DNA of 64,000 nt from Polytrichum commune (GCA_950295325.1 OX485804.1:41168001-41232000), one strand, 5' to 3'; shown: positions 49,833 through 61,804, counted from the stretch's first letter. Made by a program: numbers and translations. Notes: generated by a model from the sequence alone, not told the origin.

Positions 49833-51138
49833 GGGTGGGTTTCCATGTAGGTTGCTCACCCACTTAATTCTAAATAATAGTAGGTTGGAGGAATTCACAC
49901 GTAGATAAGGACAAGCTGCCAACCAACCACGTTTTGGTGGCCTACTAGAATGTGGAGGGCCTTGGGCACGGGCCAATAGACTTCCATGCAACCACGAAAG
50001 CACTTTTTAACCTACAAGTGCCAATCACTGAAGGATTGAAGACTAGTTTAGGTGGAGGATGAGGAGGAGGTTAGTAGGTAGGTCTAGACTCGAGAAGATG
50101 AGAGTAACTAATTGGCACATACAAACCCTACCCCACTAGATTCCATCTACATTTGGGCGGGTTTGGGCGGGTTCCCATATAGATTTCTCACACACTATAT
50201 TCTAGATAATAATGGGTCAGAGGTGTTCGCATGTAGTGAAGCACAAGCCGCCGTCCAACCACATTTTAGTAGACCGTTGGAACGTGGAGGGCCATGGACA
50301 CATGCCGCTAGACTTTCATGCGCCCCACTAAAAAATCTTTAGCCTACACGTGTCAGTCACTGAAGGATTAAACCCGGTTGAAGACTCAAGAGAACCAATG
50401 TTGACCTAGAACTACATCACTGGTAACTGGGAAGTGGAGGTTAATTAAAAGATGGACCCGGATTTGAGAAGATGGGAATACAGTCCACCCTCGATAAATG
50501 TTACACTTATAAACGTTAACTCATTATATTTGTAACAAAATCGTACTCCCCTCATATTGCTAACTAGAATGTTAACTATATATGTTAAATGTTAACAATA
50601 ATTTACTCCCCTCTTTGTTAATTTGCCACTTATAAATGTTAACCTACGTCCAATATTGTGTGATGACATCCATTACATTGACTCACAACCTTTCAAAGTG
50701 GCAAAAGCCACCAAATTTGACTTTTGTGATCAAATTATTCATCTGGACTGTATTGATTCTTATTTTGTTTCATAAAAAATAAAAGATTGATTTGATACAC
50801 ATATTTTATATATGAAAATTTTGCAAAACTCTCCCTCCATAATTGTAATGAATTTATATTTGTTAATCATTCAAAAAGCTCCCTTTATAACTGTTACAAT
50901 GTTAACTCGCTATAAATGTTAGGAAAATTTTACTCCAAAGCCTAACATTTATAGAGGGTGGACTGTAGCTAGTTGGCACATACGAACCCTTACCCCACCT
51001 AATTCCCTCTACATTTGAACAGGGTTTGTCCTTATTCCCACTAGAATTTGACAGGCGAGCGGTCTACATAAAAAGTCACCCTTAGTCCTTATTCCCACTA
51101 CAATCCGGTGGGTGAGCAACCCACATGGAAACTCACCC
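49833..51138. mobile_element. PIF/Harbinger-like non-autonomous element, 1.3 kb, interrupted by a pogo-like MITE
   Basis: The 29-bp ends match 27 of 29: left GGGTGGGTTTCCATGTAGG, right (reverse complement) GGGTGAGTTTCCATGTGGG. Both ends are flanked by TAA (49830-49832 and 51139-51141), the target size and sequence typical of PIF/Harbinger. The inside has a two-copy tandem (about 49834-50045 and 50165-50382), a 56-bp tandem near the right end, no transposase frame, and the pogo-like element at 50481-50965. Confidence 0.88.
50481..50965 (+). mobile_element. Pogo-like (Tc1/mariner) MITE, copy 1
   Basis: Ends are CAGTCCACCCTCGATAAATG and CATTTATAGAGGGTGGACTG, flanked by TA on both sides. The CAGT..CCTCTATAAAT start matches plant pogo/Lemi/Emigrant-type ends. 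485 bp, AT-rich, no ORF. It is nested in the 49.8-51.1 kb element. Confidence 0.93.
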
Positions 51139-51141
51139 TAA

Positions 51142-53303
51142 GTTGGCTTCGGGTCAACCTTGATCGACACAAAAAGTCGTTGCAAAATCAAGGGTCACTT
51201 CTTTGTATCTCCCTCTTCGTCACATCATTACACGGTATTAACCTTGGAAGTGGTGTAGGTCAACGACTAAATATCTAGTATCCGGCGAAGTTAGTGTCCT
51301 CGTTACATGGTTACTTGTGAATGCAAAACTACTAAATAAAGAGCATCTCTAGGGATTCTTGTGGCACACTTCATTTCTTAGGGCCGGGTCATGACTCAAA
51401 CCCTTCCCTCGAAGGCACCTCCCACGAGACTTGATGGAAAGTCCCACCATATATAAGTTAAAGGTTGTGAGGGTGTTATTCGGCTACTTTCCTCGACCGG
51501 ACACCTATATTTGATTGGTGCATGGTTAGGTGAGGATCAAAGAACAAATTAACTTCGTAAAGACATATGCATAACATTACCAAGCAACTAGACCATGCGA
51601 TCTTTCTTTTGTAAAGAAAGAGGCTGCAATTTTGTCATTTTAATAGATTGAACTTACTTGTTGGAAACTCTAGAGTATACATCATGAGTGTTTCCCATAA
51701 ACAGGGGATCCCATAGTTAAAGGATAATCATGCTCGTTTGATACAAGCTTCCGTGGAACACAACTCAGGAGTTGAGTGTTGTTTTGTGTTTAAAGGGAGA
51801 TTAGAGTATGTTTTGAAAGTTTGTTCGCCACTCCACACTCAATAGTCAACACTATCGGGAGGATCTTTGCATCCAGTTAAGGGATTCACAAACATACGTT
51901 TCTTATTACCATAATTAAATCAACGGAAGTTTGATTTTCAATTTGACTCGTGTTTATCACTTCATCATGTATTTGCTAATGTAACACAAGTTCCATTGTG
52001 CAAAATCAATCAGATTAAATTGGAGAAGCTAATAAAGTCGTCCCGCAAAGTCCTTGAAAGAGGGGATGAAATTATGGGTTTGATCCTTCTTCAAGAAACT
52101 TTATGTTGAGAGCTCATTAACTCAGCGTGTATCAGAGCTTGTTTTGAAAGTTGGGTGAAACTGTTGGGACCTCCTCTTTCCACCCCTCAAACCATGAGAT
52201 AGATTTAGGAACTTAAACAAGGTATGTGCTTGAAATCCATTGTCCCATATATGGAATCGACCTATCCAAGGGTAGATGGGCACCCATCCTAGTAGGACAA
52301 GCTAGAGAGTCGTTTTTTGATGGCCAGACACCACTCTTTGTGTATGGGAATTTAAGCGTCAGGAAAACTTGCGTAACTTTGTGCTAATTCTATAAACTCA
52401 TGGTTTGGGACTAAACCCATGGTTTCATATGCTTTACTTTGTGAAGAACTCTTATACAACACACGTTTTGTTGTCCAACCTATTAAGTAGAAGTTGGGAG
52501 ATTTTGAAAAAACAAACAAACTAACAATTACATAACTTGATCACTTGTTGGTTCTATTGGAGTCCAAGTTGAGAACTCGCATAACACACTTTTCCGCTCC
52601 AAGGAGGGCTAAGGCGGTGCACACATTGTTGTGATTTGAGAAAGAATTGTGATATTAGTAATTGTTTGTTGTGCTTCAATTGCGACGTTGTTGGATCTTG
52701 GAGGGGTCGAGGATTCTTGTTGTCTACGTAAACTCATCCATTAGGAAGGTGAAAGCGCAAGAAACTATGATATAGCATGGACATGGCCATTTCTATATGA
52801 GATCTAAAAATGGCATCAAAGACCCCATAGTAGTCTATTGGGATCCAATTTGAATGAATATGCCCTCAACTTTATTGGGTGTTTGATTTTATTGTAACAT
52901 CTTTCATCCATGATGAATGAGTTTACATGGGCACCACAAAGCCCAAGTCACTCAAAGGCACATCATGTAAAAGCGAGATGTAAATGGCTAGAACTTTGTG
53001 ATGCCTAGGTAAACTTGTCCATTGGGAAGGTAAAAACAATGCAACCCACTATATAAACTACTAAGTAGATATTATACATCATAAATTGTATATACTATAT
53101 TAATAAACATATCATTTATATCTTATAAAATCTATTTGTATTGTTTATAATATATCATATTAGGCTTCAAAAGTGGCACCAAGGACCTCAAAGTAGTATA
53201 TTGATATTGTGTCAAAACAAATAAACCTTAAACATCTATAGTTGTTTTCAGAGTTTCTTCATCCACTATGGGAAGAGTTTACCTATACGTCCCTTATATG
53301 CTA
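51142..53303. other. Gene-free DNA with a dispersed repeat
   Basis: About 51503-52010 matches 62770-63055 in the same orientation in blocks: 'tatatttgat(t/c)ggt..gtgaggatcaaag', 'actc(c/t)acactcaa', 'tcatgtatttgctaatg'. 'gtatcagagc' at 52129-52138 looks like an LTR primer site but stands alone. No gene is seen. Confidence 0.55.
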
Positions 53304-53553
53304 CTCCCTCCATCTCAAAATGATTGTCCGTGTTCCTAACTTTGGTGAGATTCAGGCCCACTGATCATTGACCAAATAGTTGCAAGTATGACTCTTAGAT
53401 TTTTAAAAACAACAACTACTCCGAAACACCCCCCGAAGTTGCGGTGTCGAAAGACTTCTCGATGATGAAAGTTTGGCACGAAAATATTTGACTTTGAACC
53501 TCAAATTTCTAGCCGGGCAGATAAACCGGATAATCGTTTTGAGACGGAGAGAA
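53304..53553. mobile_element. Stowaway MITE, 250 bp
   Basis: The left end CTCCCTCCATCTCAAAATGA and the right end ...CGTTTTGAGACGGAGAGAA are inverted, flanked by TA (53302-53303 and 53554-53555). This is the classic CTCCCTCCGTC-type Stowaway end. No ORF. Confidence 0.96.
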
Positions 53554-53555
53554 TA

Positions 53556-54226
53556 TAAAGCGTGAGCCAGAGGAATTGGTTTATACAAGCGTATCTCTTA
53601 TCCACAACTGAAGCATGCTATATGTTTATAGATGATTAATCTCAAATTTGATCCTACAAACTAATTTGAGGGCTTTGAGCCTAATCTCAATGTCAAATTT
53701 ACTGTAAAAACACAATAACCTTTGGACTACTGCAATTGCTTATCGCATTAGCACTTCAATACTACATATATACATGTTAAACCTGAGATTCATTAAAAAA
53801 ATATAAAACATCTCTTAAGTAACAACAACTTAGTAAATTAATCATATGTATATGTTGTTCATGTTATATGCAATTCCAGTGTAAATTATGAGAGGGGATT
53901 TTTGTAAGCATGAAAAATATGCTTGTGAGCAATCATTCGCTCTAACTGCCAATAAAGAAGGGTGTAAGTTATATGAGGCTCTGAGTTCGAGATATTCGGG
54001 GTCTACAACACATGCTACTGCACCACACTTTTAGGTTCAACATTGGACACAAGCTTAAAGATCAATTTGTCAAACAAGGCGGAGAATTTTTTTCGATCAA
54101 TACAATCAAGAGTTTTTGGAGTTTCTTTGGTCTCGGATGCTAGTGTGAACCCAACCCTAAAGTGACGCACCATCATAATATATACAACCTTCATGAGATT
54201 GGAGAGAGGGGAATTATTGGATACAA
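53556..54226. other. AT-rich spacer
   Basis: A frame on the minus strand (54015-54230) has no recognisable domain. Nothing else is supported. Confidence 0.4.
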
Positions 54227-54666
54227 GCATACCTCTTGTTCATCCAACGTTAAAGCCGTGTAAGTAATATGAAGTCCAAAAGTTGTTTTTTTTTTAAAAA
54301 GTTGACCTAACACATGAATCAAGTTTAGGGACCCGAATTAGTCTAGTCCAAGTCATTTGAGATTGATTATTGCGTATGAGTGTACCTCCCATTCATCCAA
54401 CATAAACGCCTTGAAAAAATAGTACGAAGCCCAAAGGTTATAGATATTAGTTGACCTAACACATTAATCAGTTTTAGAGACCGTGAATTAGTCTAGTCTG
54501 AGTCATTTGAGATGAATTATTGCATATGAGTGTACCTCCCATTCACCCAAAACAAAAGCCCTGAAAATAGTATGAAGTCCAAAGGTTATTCTTTTTAGTT
54601 GACACCACACTAGATTAGTTTACGAGACCCCGAATTACTCTAGTCCAAGTCATTCAAGATGAATTG
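54227..54666. repeat. Three-copy tandem repeat, about 152 bp per unit
   Basis: Units begin G(C/T)(A/G)TACCTC at 54227, 54379 and 54530. Shared blocks: 'attcatccaa', 'agcc..tgaaaatagtatgaag', 'ccaaaggtta', 'ttgacctaacacat', 'gaattagtctagtc', 'agtcattt'. Confidence 0.92.
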
Positions 54667-55381
54667 GCCACAAAGCCATCACTAGAAGCGAACTCATCCC
54701 ATTACAATCATCCATTGTCAACTTGGCCATTGCCATGCATGCCAAGAAAATGCATCAGTAATCATTTTGGTTGTCAAACGCAGGGTTTGGTTTGACAATC
54801 GTCCAGAAGTTGCGACCAAAAACCTTCTGTCGACAACCAAAGTGATGTATTCATGCATTTTTCTTGCCACAATTCAATATGGCTAATTCGAAATGGATGA
54901 TTGCAATCCATGAACAAGTTTTCTTCTAGTGTATAGGGAATGTTTTCAAGTTTTTACGTTGGATGGATGAGAAGTACGCTCATATACAATAAATTCTCTC
55001 TTCTCTCTCTCCCATGAGATTCCTATGCAAGGGACACGTTACTTATGCACTTGTCCCCACCTACTCTAAGATATTGGAGCCTATCTCTCGACTCGTTGCA
55101 AGTGTACTTTATACACTCAAACTTGAAAGCCCACCATATTCTTGGGGACACCTTATGAAAAGGTTGGACGATGGACATTGTACTCACAATATATATGATG
55201 CTCTTTCCCTCACACAACGTTATATAAGACACATTACTTTTGCATCATACGAAACCGCACCTTTCGTTGAGATAGCTTTCCATGTTCACTTTTGAGGCAC
55301 TAATGACTAATTTCATCTACCTAGTACATCATATGCAAATTCGGTCGGATTGCTAGTTAACTTTAACCAATGTTAAGGAGC
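54667..55381. other. Gene-free spacer
   Basis: An inverted 'catgca(t)..gattgc' / 'ccgtcg..gttg' pattern around 54700-54850 is too weak to call. The frame at 55014-55295 has no family features. Confidence 0.4.
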
Positions 55382-55650
55382 GCTACATTGTTTATGGCAT
55401 TTAGTGTCACATGTGTAATATCGTTACTTACTCTGTTTTGAGGTGTGTCTTAGGTTACATTGATGACCAACAACTTGGCTATTAGTGTCACCTCGTGACA
55501 CTTGGCATTCAAGTGCACTTTTAATACTGATATCGTGGCAAGAGTATGTTCAACAATGTTATGAGGTGTATGCCTATGTTACACAATGATCTACGAGTTG
55601 ACTATAATCTACACAAATAACGCTTGGCATTAGTATGCTCGAGGATATTG
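55382..55650 (+). repeat. Partial copy of the 56.1-kb inverted-repeat element
   Basis: It starts GCTACATTGTTTATGGCATT and follows 56075 onward in block order: 'agtgtcac(a/g)tg', 'ttggctatta', 'cttggcat(t)', 'atgctc'. There is no matching right end. Confidence 0.7.
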
Positions 55651-56072
55651 TGAGGAGAATGTAAATTTTTAAAAAAGAATTTATAATGGATATGGAAATT
55701 GCTACAAATTTCGAAGCAGTATAGTTTAGGGTGGCACATAGTCGATCTATAGGTTAACCCATAACCGCTCATCTAAATGCTAATTCTTGGCTACAACAAT
55801 TGTCAAAACTCTCATGAGGTTAATCAATCACAAGCCGCCACCACATAAACCTTACTTGCGTTCGCCTAAAAAAAGATAGATCTCATCCATGGCGGCATTA
55901 CATGACCCTAGTTGACTATGAATGCCTCGACCTTATAGTTTCATGACCATGTTGAGAATTAAGTTAATAAACTGAATCCCTTCCTCATGGACTAGAAACT
56001 TAAGGTTGATCAAGTCATGTTTAGCTAACGCTAACTACAATAAATTCCCTCAAATCCTAGTTACCTCTAACA

Positions 56073-56547
56073 TAACTACACCATTTATAGTATCGAGTGT
56101 CACGTGCGTAGTAGTGTCAATTACCCTATTACAAGGCCTTGGCTACGTTATACTAGTGGTCAACAACATGGTTATTAGTATAACCTAATGAAACTTGGCG
56201 TCAATGCGCTTACGAATATCTTGGCATTGGCATGCTCAATAACAACATGAGAATCTATGCCTAGGTTTACACAATGGCCCACAAATCGATCATAAGTGTA
56301 AGCATGTGACACTTGATGTCAATATGCTCAATAAATGTCTTCCTCTTGCATACTAAACATAAACACTATCATCTCAAGCACTCCAATGTGCTATGCTAAA
56401 TAGCATACCATAAATGGTTATGCAATTCCAAAAAATTCACTTATGCTAACAATTAGTAGACGTGACACTACTACGTCTTTTAAGTATCTAGTTTAGAATG
56501 TTCCGCAATAGTCTACATGACGCAAAATTACCATAAATGATGTAGTT
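56073..56547. mobile_element. Inverted-repeat element, about 475 bp, unclassified
   Basis: The left AACTACACCATTTATAG and right CCATAAATGATGTAGTT are inverted. Internally, CGTAGTAGTGTCA (56107-56119) is perfectly inverted at 56463-56475. No ORF. The ends recall MITE/MULE types but I found no clear target duplication. Confidence 0.65.
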
Positions 56548-56940
56548 CCTCATTGACGATTCATGAACATTCACATGTACCATAACAAGTGAAGAACCGA
56601 GCTTTGAGTGCAATAACACACACATAGTGTTTTAGTTAGGCTAAACTAGCCCCATGCAATTGTAGAGGGGCCATTTGGTTGAACGCTTTGAGTGTTGAAA
56701 TGTAGTCTATGCATTGTAACATGTAGGATCCCAATGTATATGATATCACACATGTCAAATGGGTTCCAAAAATTGATTGATTATATCAAATCACATTGGT
56801 GACGATGAGAAACGTTTAGAAGTGATCGATTGCCTAATTTTTTTTTTAAAGTGGTATACCAATTGCACGACCAGGTACAAAACTCCAATTTCACTTTATG
56901 TGGATTCTATGTGAACACATCATGGATGAAGGGGCTCCGG

Positions 56941-57377
56941 TTCAAGGGCCGGTCCAAGTTCACTTTACACTATGTTTGAGGGACCAATGGAGTATGGGAA
57001 TGCAAGATGGATGTAAAGTCTACGTGGATTCTTACGTGGCATTGAATGGATCATGTTTCATGGTCATTTGCAGTATTTTCCAAAACCATCGCTTGGAGGT
57101 AGGCGTAATACAAAACCAGGTTACCATGGCATTCCGAACGCTCACAACCGTTGGTTTCTTCTAATTTTTTTTATCATGCATGAGGACCCACGTGAATAGA
57201 AATTCATTGAAATCGCATTTGGTTGAGGGTCTGGTCACATATAACTTCACACTACACTCGAGGGTCTCTGACCACACTCCATGATTTTGGAGGTGACTTG
57301 GGACGGCCTTTGGACACTATCTTTTGGGCTCTCACAATTTCATGGTCACAACTCTTGGCTCGTGTGTGAAGTGGCCC
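56941..57377 (+). mobile_element. PIF/Harbinger-like MITE, family 2 copy 2, 5' truncated
   Basis: Collinear with copy 1 from 'ggccggtccaagttc' to the end GTGTGTGAAGTGGCCC. It lacks about the first 65 bp. Same strand as copy 1, opposite to copy 3, which begins 284 bp downstream. Confidence 0.88.
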
Positions 57378-57660
57378 TCATTGGTTGCGTGTCATGGGAC
57401 CAAATATCAGACGAGCATAATTATCCTTTCATTCCAAAATGACCCATTTGCAATTTATATATAAGCATTTTCTAATTAAAATGGTTCGGTGGGGTTTCAC
57501 TTTCCTAGGTGATGGTTTACAAAGGCACACACAAATCCCTTACCCTTTACCTCCGTCAACTTGACCCAACAAAATGTCGAAGTAACAATCGAGCACCCAT
57601 TGTGAAAAGAAATGGAGGCACATCCGCAAACAGATATTGTAGAAACTCTAGGAATAATAA

Positions 57661-58155
57661 GGGCCACTTCACACACGAGCCAAGAGCTGTGACCATGAAA
57701 TTGTGAGAGCCCAAAGGAAAGTGTCGAAAGGCCATCCCAAGACACCTCCAAAATCGTGTCGTGTGGTCACGGACCCTCAAGTGTAGTGTGAAGTCATATG
57801 TGACCGATCCCTCAACCAACTGCTACTCCAATCACTATACATGCGGGTCCTCACACATGATAAAATAAAATAAACCAACGGTTGTGAGCATTCGGAGTGC
57901 CCTGGTCTCCCGGTTTTGTGTTAGGTCTACGTCCAAGAAGTGGTTTTTGAAAATAGTCCAAGTGACCATGAAACATGATCCATTCGATATCATGTAGGAA
58001 TCCATGTGGACTTTACATCCATCTTGCATTCACATACTCCGTTGGACCCTCAAGCGTAGTGTGAAGCGAACTTAGACCGGCTCCGCCTTTTCCACCAATG
58101 AGAGTGCTTGAAGTGTAATGGTCACGGGCCCTCAGTCACGTGTGTGAAGTGGCCC
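57661..58155 (-). mobile_element. PIF/Harbinger-like MITE, family 2 copy 3, complete
   Basis: It starts GGGCCACTTCACACACGAG and ends CACGTGTGTGAAGTGGCCC, flanked by TAA on both sides (57658-57660, 58156-58158). 495 bp, no ORF. It is the best preserved member and defines the family ends. Confidence 0.95.
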
Positions 58156-58421
58156 TAAGAGTAAAGAAAACACAAGTGCACAAATACACTAAAGGGGCAC
58201 AATCATCATAACCTTCTTATTATAATAAGCAGGCTGGGCTGCGCATAGTCAGAAGAGATTTTTATGTATCCTTATATGGAGATTTTGAAGGGGGGCGGTC
58301 ATGGGGGTCAGATCTTGGTCCACGTGGAGGGGATTACCAACCGCCATGGCACTAACCGACCTGTCAGGAGCGGCAAACGCAGACATGCTGACTGGGCAAC
58401 GGGCCCACCTTGCACTGCTGG

Positions 58422-58760
58422 CATTTCATCCACTTACTCCATTCCTCATCCACTTTTCCCACCTGCGCTTCTGGGATGACAAATATCTCGCCGGGGGAGG
58501 GGGGGGCTTTAACTTATTAGTGGATGAACGCTCAGGACGCAGGGACAACGATCTTTGCTGCTGCTGAGCTGGCTCCACCAGTCGTTCCCCAGGGTAAATC
58601 TTTGCTTTACTGGCGTTTCATCCACTTTCCACATGAGCTTTTGGATGAGAAAATGCGCCAGGGGGCAGGGAGAATATTTCAGCTTTCGTGGATGAAATCT
58701 CAAGGACGCAGGGACAAAGATCTTTTGCTGAGCCAGCCCCACCAGTCATCCCCGAGCTAA
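58422..58760. repeat. Two-copy tandem, about 192 bp per unit
   Basis: Units start at about 58422 and 58614 with C(A/G)TTTCATCCACTT. Both contain a GTGGATGAA inverted match to the start, 'ggacgcagggacaa.gatctt' and 'ccaccagtc'. A G-run of 9 lies in the first unit. Confidence 0.85.
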
Positions 58761-59290
58761 ACGCCACGGGGTTTACTAGTAACAAAAGACAATGTGTGAT
58801 TGCCCGCTTGTTTCCCTAGTTAAATGAGATTAGGGTTACGTCCCCACCTACACTTATGGAACTATAATTGTGGAATTGAATACGTTAAAAAGAAAGTGGG
58901 GTTTTGTGTTAGTATAATAAGGGTTTAATTGTCGGGTAATAAGTTAGTGGTAGCTAGGAGGCGAGCTTGAAGAGCCCCGGCCGGCATGGCCCCATTGATA
59001 TTTCAAAAGTACGTGATATTTCACATCCCTAGCCCTTTCATTGGAGTATGATTGTGCTCGGTCATGATCACAAGGGGAGGCAATGGCGACAATGATATTT
59101 TCACCGGGCCACTCACGGTTACAAAACGTCTTGCTCTTTGAGAGTCGGCACCCTTGTTGGTAGAAAGTCAAGGGCTCTTTAAAAGGCGTGTCTCTCGATG
59201 CGGTCGCGGTTTAAACCCTTTTGGGTGGACTCCGCTTGCCTAATGTGGGTTTTTGATGCTAACTTCCGAGTCAAATCGGATGAAGGGAGT
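58761..59290. other. Gene-free spacer
   Basis: The frame at 58944-59171 (minus) has no recognisable features. Nothing else is seen. Confidence 0.4.
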
Positions 59291-59790
59291 AAGTTTCATT
59301 CTATGGTCGGATGCTCGCTCTTAATGTAGGATTAGTGGCGGTCCAACTCCAAGAGCAAGATATCTAAACCGAGGCCCTTTCACTCAGGCTCTCATGAGGC
59401 AACGATATTTGACCCAGTCGGCCACAACTATTATCATCGTATATATCTTGCTCTTTCAACGGTGCGGTGAGTCCCACCAATTTGTCCAAGGTAAAAGCCA
59501 AAGTCTAGTGTTACACAACTCTTGTGTCAGCTTCAACGTTGAAGTTTCATTCTATGATTGGATGCTCGCCCTTAATGTTGGATTAGTGGGGGTCCAACTC
59601 CAAGAGCAAGATATCTAAGCCAAGGCCCTTTCACTGGGGTTCTCATGAGGCAATGATATTTGACCCAGTCGGCCACGGCTATTATCGTATATATCTTGCT
59701 CTTTCAACATCGCGATGGACCCCACCAATTTGCCCAAGGTAAAAGTCAAAGTCTAGTGTTACACAACTTTTGTGTCAGCTTCAACGTTGA
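59291..59790. repeat. Two-copy tandem, 251-bp period
   Basis: Units start AAGTTTCATTCTATG at 59291 and 59542 and are similar throughout. Each unit has inverted GAGCAAGATAT / ATATCTTGCTC arms about 90 bp apart. Confidence 0.95.
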
Positions 59791-60327
59791 ATCAACACAA
59801 GAAACTAACACAATCGTCACAATATAGTTACTTGTGTATTCGCCTCGACTACGATTATTGGGGGGGGGGCAGGTTTATGTTCACAACGCCTACCATTGAG
59901 GACAATAAAAGCATGGGTTCCTATGTAGAACCCACACATTACTTTTTGAAGACACTTTCACACCTAAACCACCAACGCAACTCTTGATGCGATCTATCGA
60001 GGTTCATTTAGTATGAACCGACAACGACAAACCAATCATATATTTCCCTTCTCCCCCTTGCTTACTCTAGTTCTCCACTAATCTTAGCGAAGTAGACAAC
60101 ACCGTCCAATGAGAACCTCTTTCCCATAGGGTGACACTACACACCGCAAACGGTGTACTCCTATCATGCCCAGTCACACCAACGTTCATGCTTAGTGTAC
60201 CCGGGGAGCCATTGAACGAACGACATGCGGGGAGGAACTAGTAATGTAAGGGTTTCCTACCAAGTAAAGACATGAATGTTTCAAACAACCAAGTTTTTAC
60301 CCCTTGTTGGTAACAAACGAACGAGAT
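59791..60327. other. Gene-free spacer
   Basis: Contains a 9-base G run near 59860. No gene is seen. Confidence 0.4.
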
Positions 60328-60678
60328 CTACTACACTAAATAGGTAGATTAGTGTTAGATGAAGATTAGTGTTAGATGTAATAGTTACCTAAAACACTAA
60401 ATTTTCAACTGATATTACAATTAGTGTTTGAATAGGGTTTGAACAAATTATACCTTTTACGAGGTTCTCATATTCTTCTTCCTTCAATTCTTCATTCCAA
60501 GATTTACAAAATATCATCTAACACTAAATGCGCTCATGTAAATATTTAAAGTTACTACTTGGTACAAATAGTGTTAGAGTTGACATTTAGTGTTCTAACA
60601 CTATAGAGACAATTTACATTTAGCGTTTTCGTCGACTATTAGTGTTTCCAACATTAATCTACCTATTTAGTGTAGTAG
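60328..60678. mobile_element. Terminal-inverted-repeat element, 351 bp (TAGTGTT family, element 1)
   Basis: The 29-bp ends are CTACTACACTAAATAGGTAG... and its reverse complement, 28 of 29 identical. The interior repeats the TAGTGTTA(G) motif many times in both orientations, like the subterminal repeats of CACTA elements. No ORF. Confidence 0.85.
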
Positions 60679-60680
60679 TA

Positions 60681-61010
60681 GTTACACAATACATGATATT
60701 TAGTGTTTGATTGTATGTAGTGTTGTTACCACCCTACCATGCTCAACACTAATTTCCAATTCTTTGACATTTAATGTTAGACATAAATGTGCCGCTACCT
60801 TCCCTACTGCCACCTCCCTTATTATATCCTTTTTCTTTCATATCCTTGCTAACACTATCTTCAAACATGTAACTTTCACATATTACCATAGTTGATATTT
60901 AGTGTTTGAGTTTGCATTTAATGTTACTTACTTTCATAGGGTTATTGATATTTAGTGCATGCGTTCGTATTTAGTGTATCAAACACTAAATATCATATTT
61001 TGTGTAGTTG
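60681..61010. mobile_element. Terminal-inverted-repeat element, about 330 bp (TAGTGTT family, element 2)
   Basis: The left GTTACACAATACATGATATT and the right ATCAAACACTAAATATCA...TGTGTAG are inverted copies, about 85 percent alike. TTTAGTGTT motifs recur inside. It abuts element 1 with almost no spacer. Confidence 0.7.
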
Positions 61011-61804
61011 TTATAGCACTATTACATAGTGCCATAAACAACGGTGACATCCAATACCCTAAACGGTGCACTATCTTATACTGTGGCATGGTTACATCCA
61101 CAGTTTATGCTTAGTGTGCTCGGGGGGCATTGAACGGACGGACGGTAGGGAAAGTAAGTTAGTGGGAGTCCGCTACTTCAGTGGGCTTGCTTGAGTGGTG
61201 CTGAGCAAGCATGGCATATATAAATATCTTGGGGACGATACCATAAATTGGCACGGTAGTATTAGTAGTACCACGGTGTTATAACATGTATATAATATAC
61301 CAACTCGGGACCCGGCTCGAGAACATTATTCTTCCCGATGGGTCGTCTTTGCTTAATATATACAGAAATGACGAATTCAATAGTATACCGTGACTAGCAC
61401 CTTTAATTAGCGAGCGCTTCGGGGCACTAGCGAGCTAACTCAACTAGTTTAGTGGAAACCTACCAAAACCTAGAGGTTTCGTTTCGAAATCCGGGATTTG
61501 TCGAATCTACAAATGGAACTTATAATCATCGGGCAGGTTTTTGCCTATAAATAGACGCGGTGGTAAAAGGTACCATGGTACTAATAACTTAACGGCGTTC
61601 ATATATACCCGGGCTGGCGGCGGCAGTTGATGAGGCCCAATGTGTAGTGGAAAATATCTAGCTTTAAATTTGGAATGGCTTGATGCACCGCTACTACGTG
61701 GTGTGAACGCGGATCGCCTTCAACCCCTCCCTTTCCTCTCTACTTGCCCACTTGCTAAAGTTAGAGACCCATTGTTGAACTTTCAACTCTTACGGCTTAG
61801 GTTA
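61011..61804. other. Gene-free spacer
   Basis: Frame 61640-61828 runs into the pogo-like element and is not credible as a gene. No repeat was recognised. Confidence 0.4.

Noticed and set aside
52129-52138. GTATCAGAGC, similar to the tRNA-Met primer site of LTR retrotransposons
   Set aside because: No LTR, gag or pol sequence is next to it.
54690-54860. Possible inverted repeat around 'ttgcgac..caaccaaagtgatg'
   Set aside because: Arms are short and interrupted; not delimitable as an element by eye.
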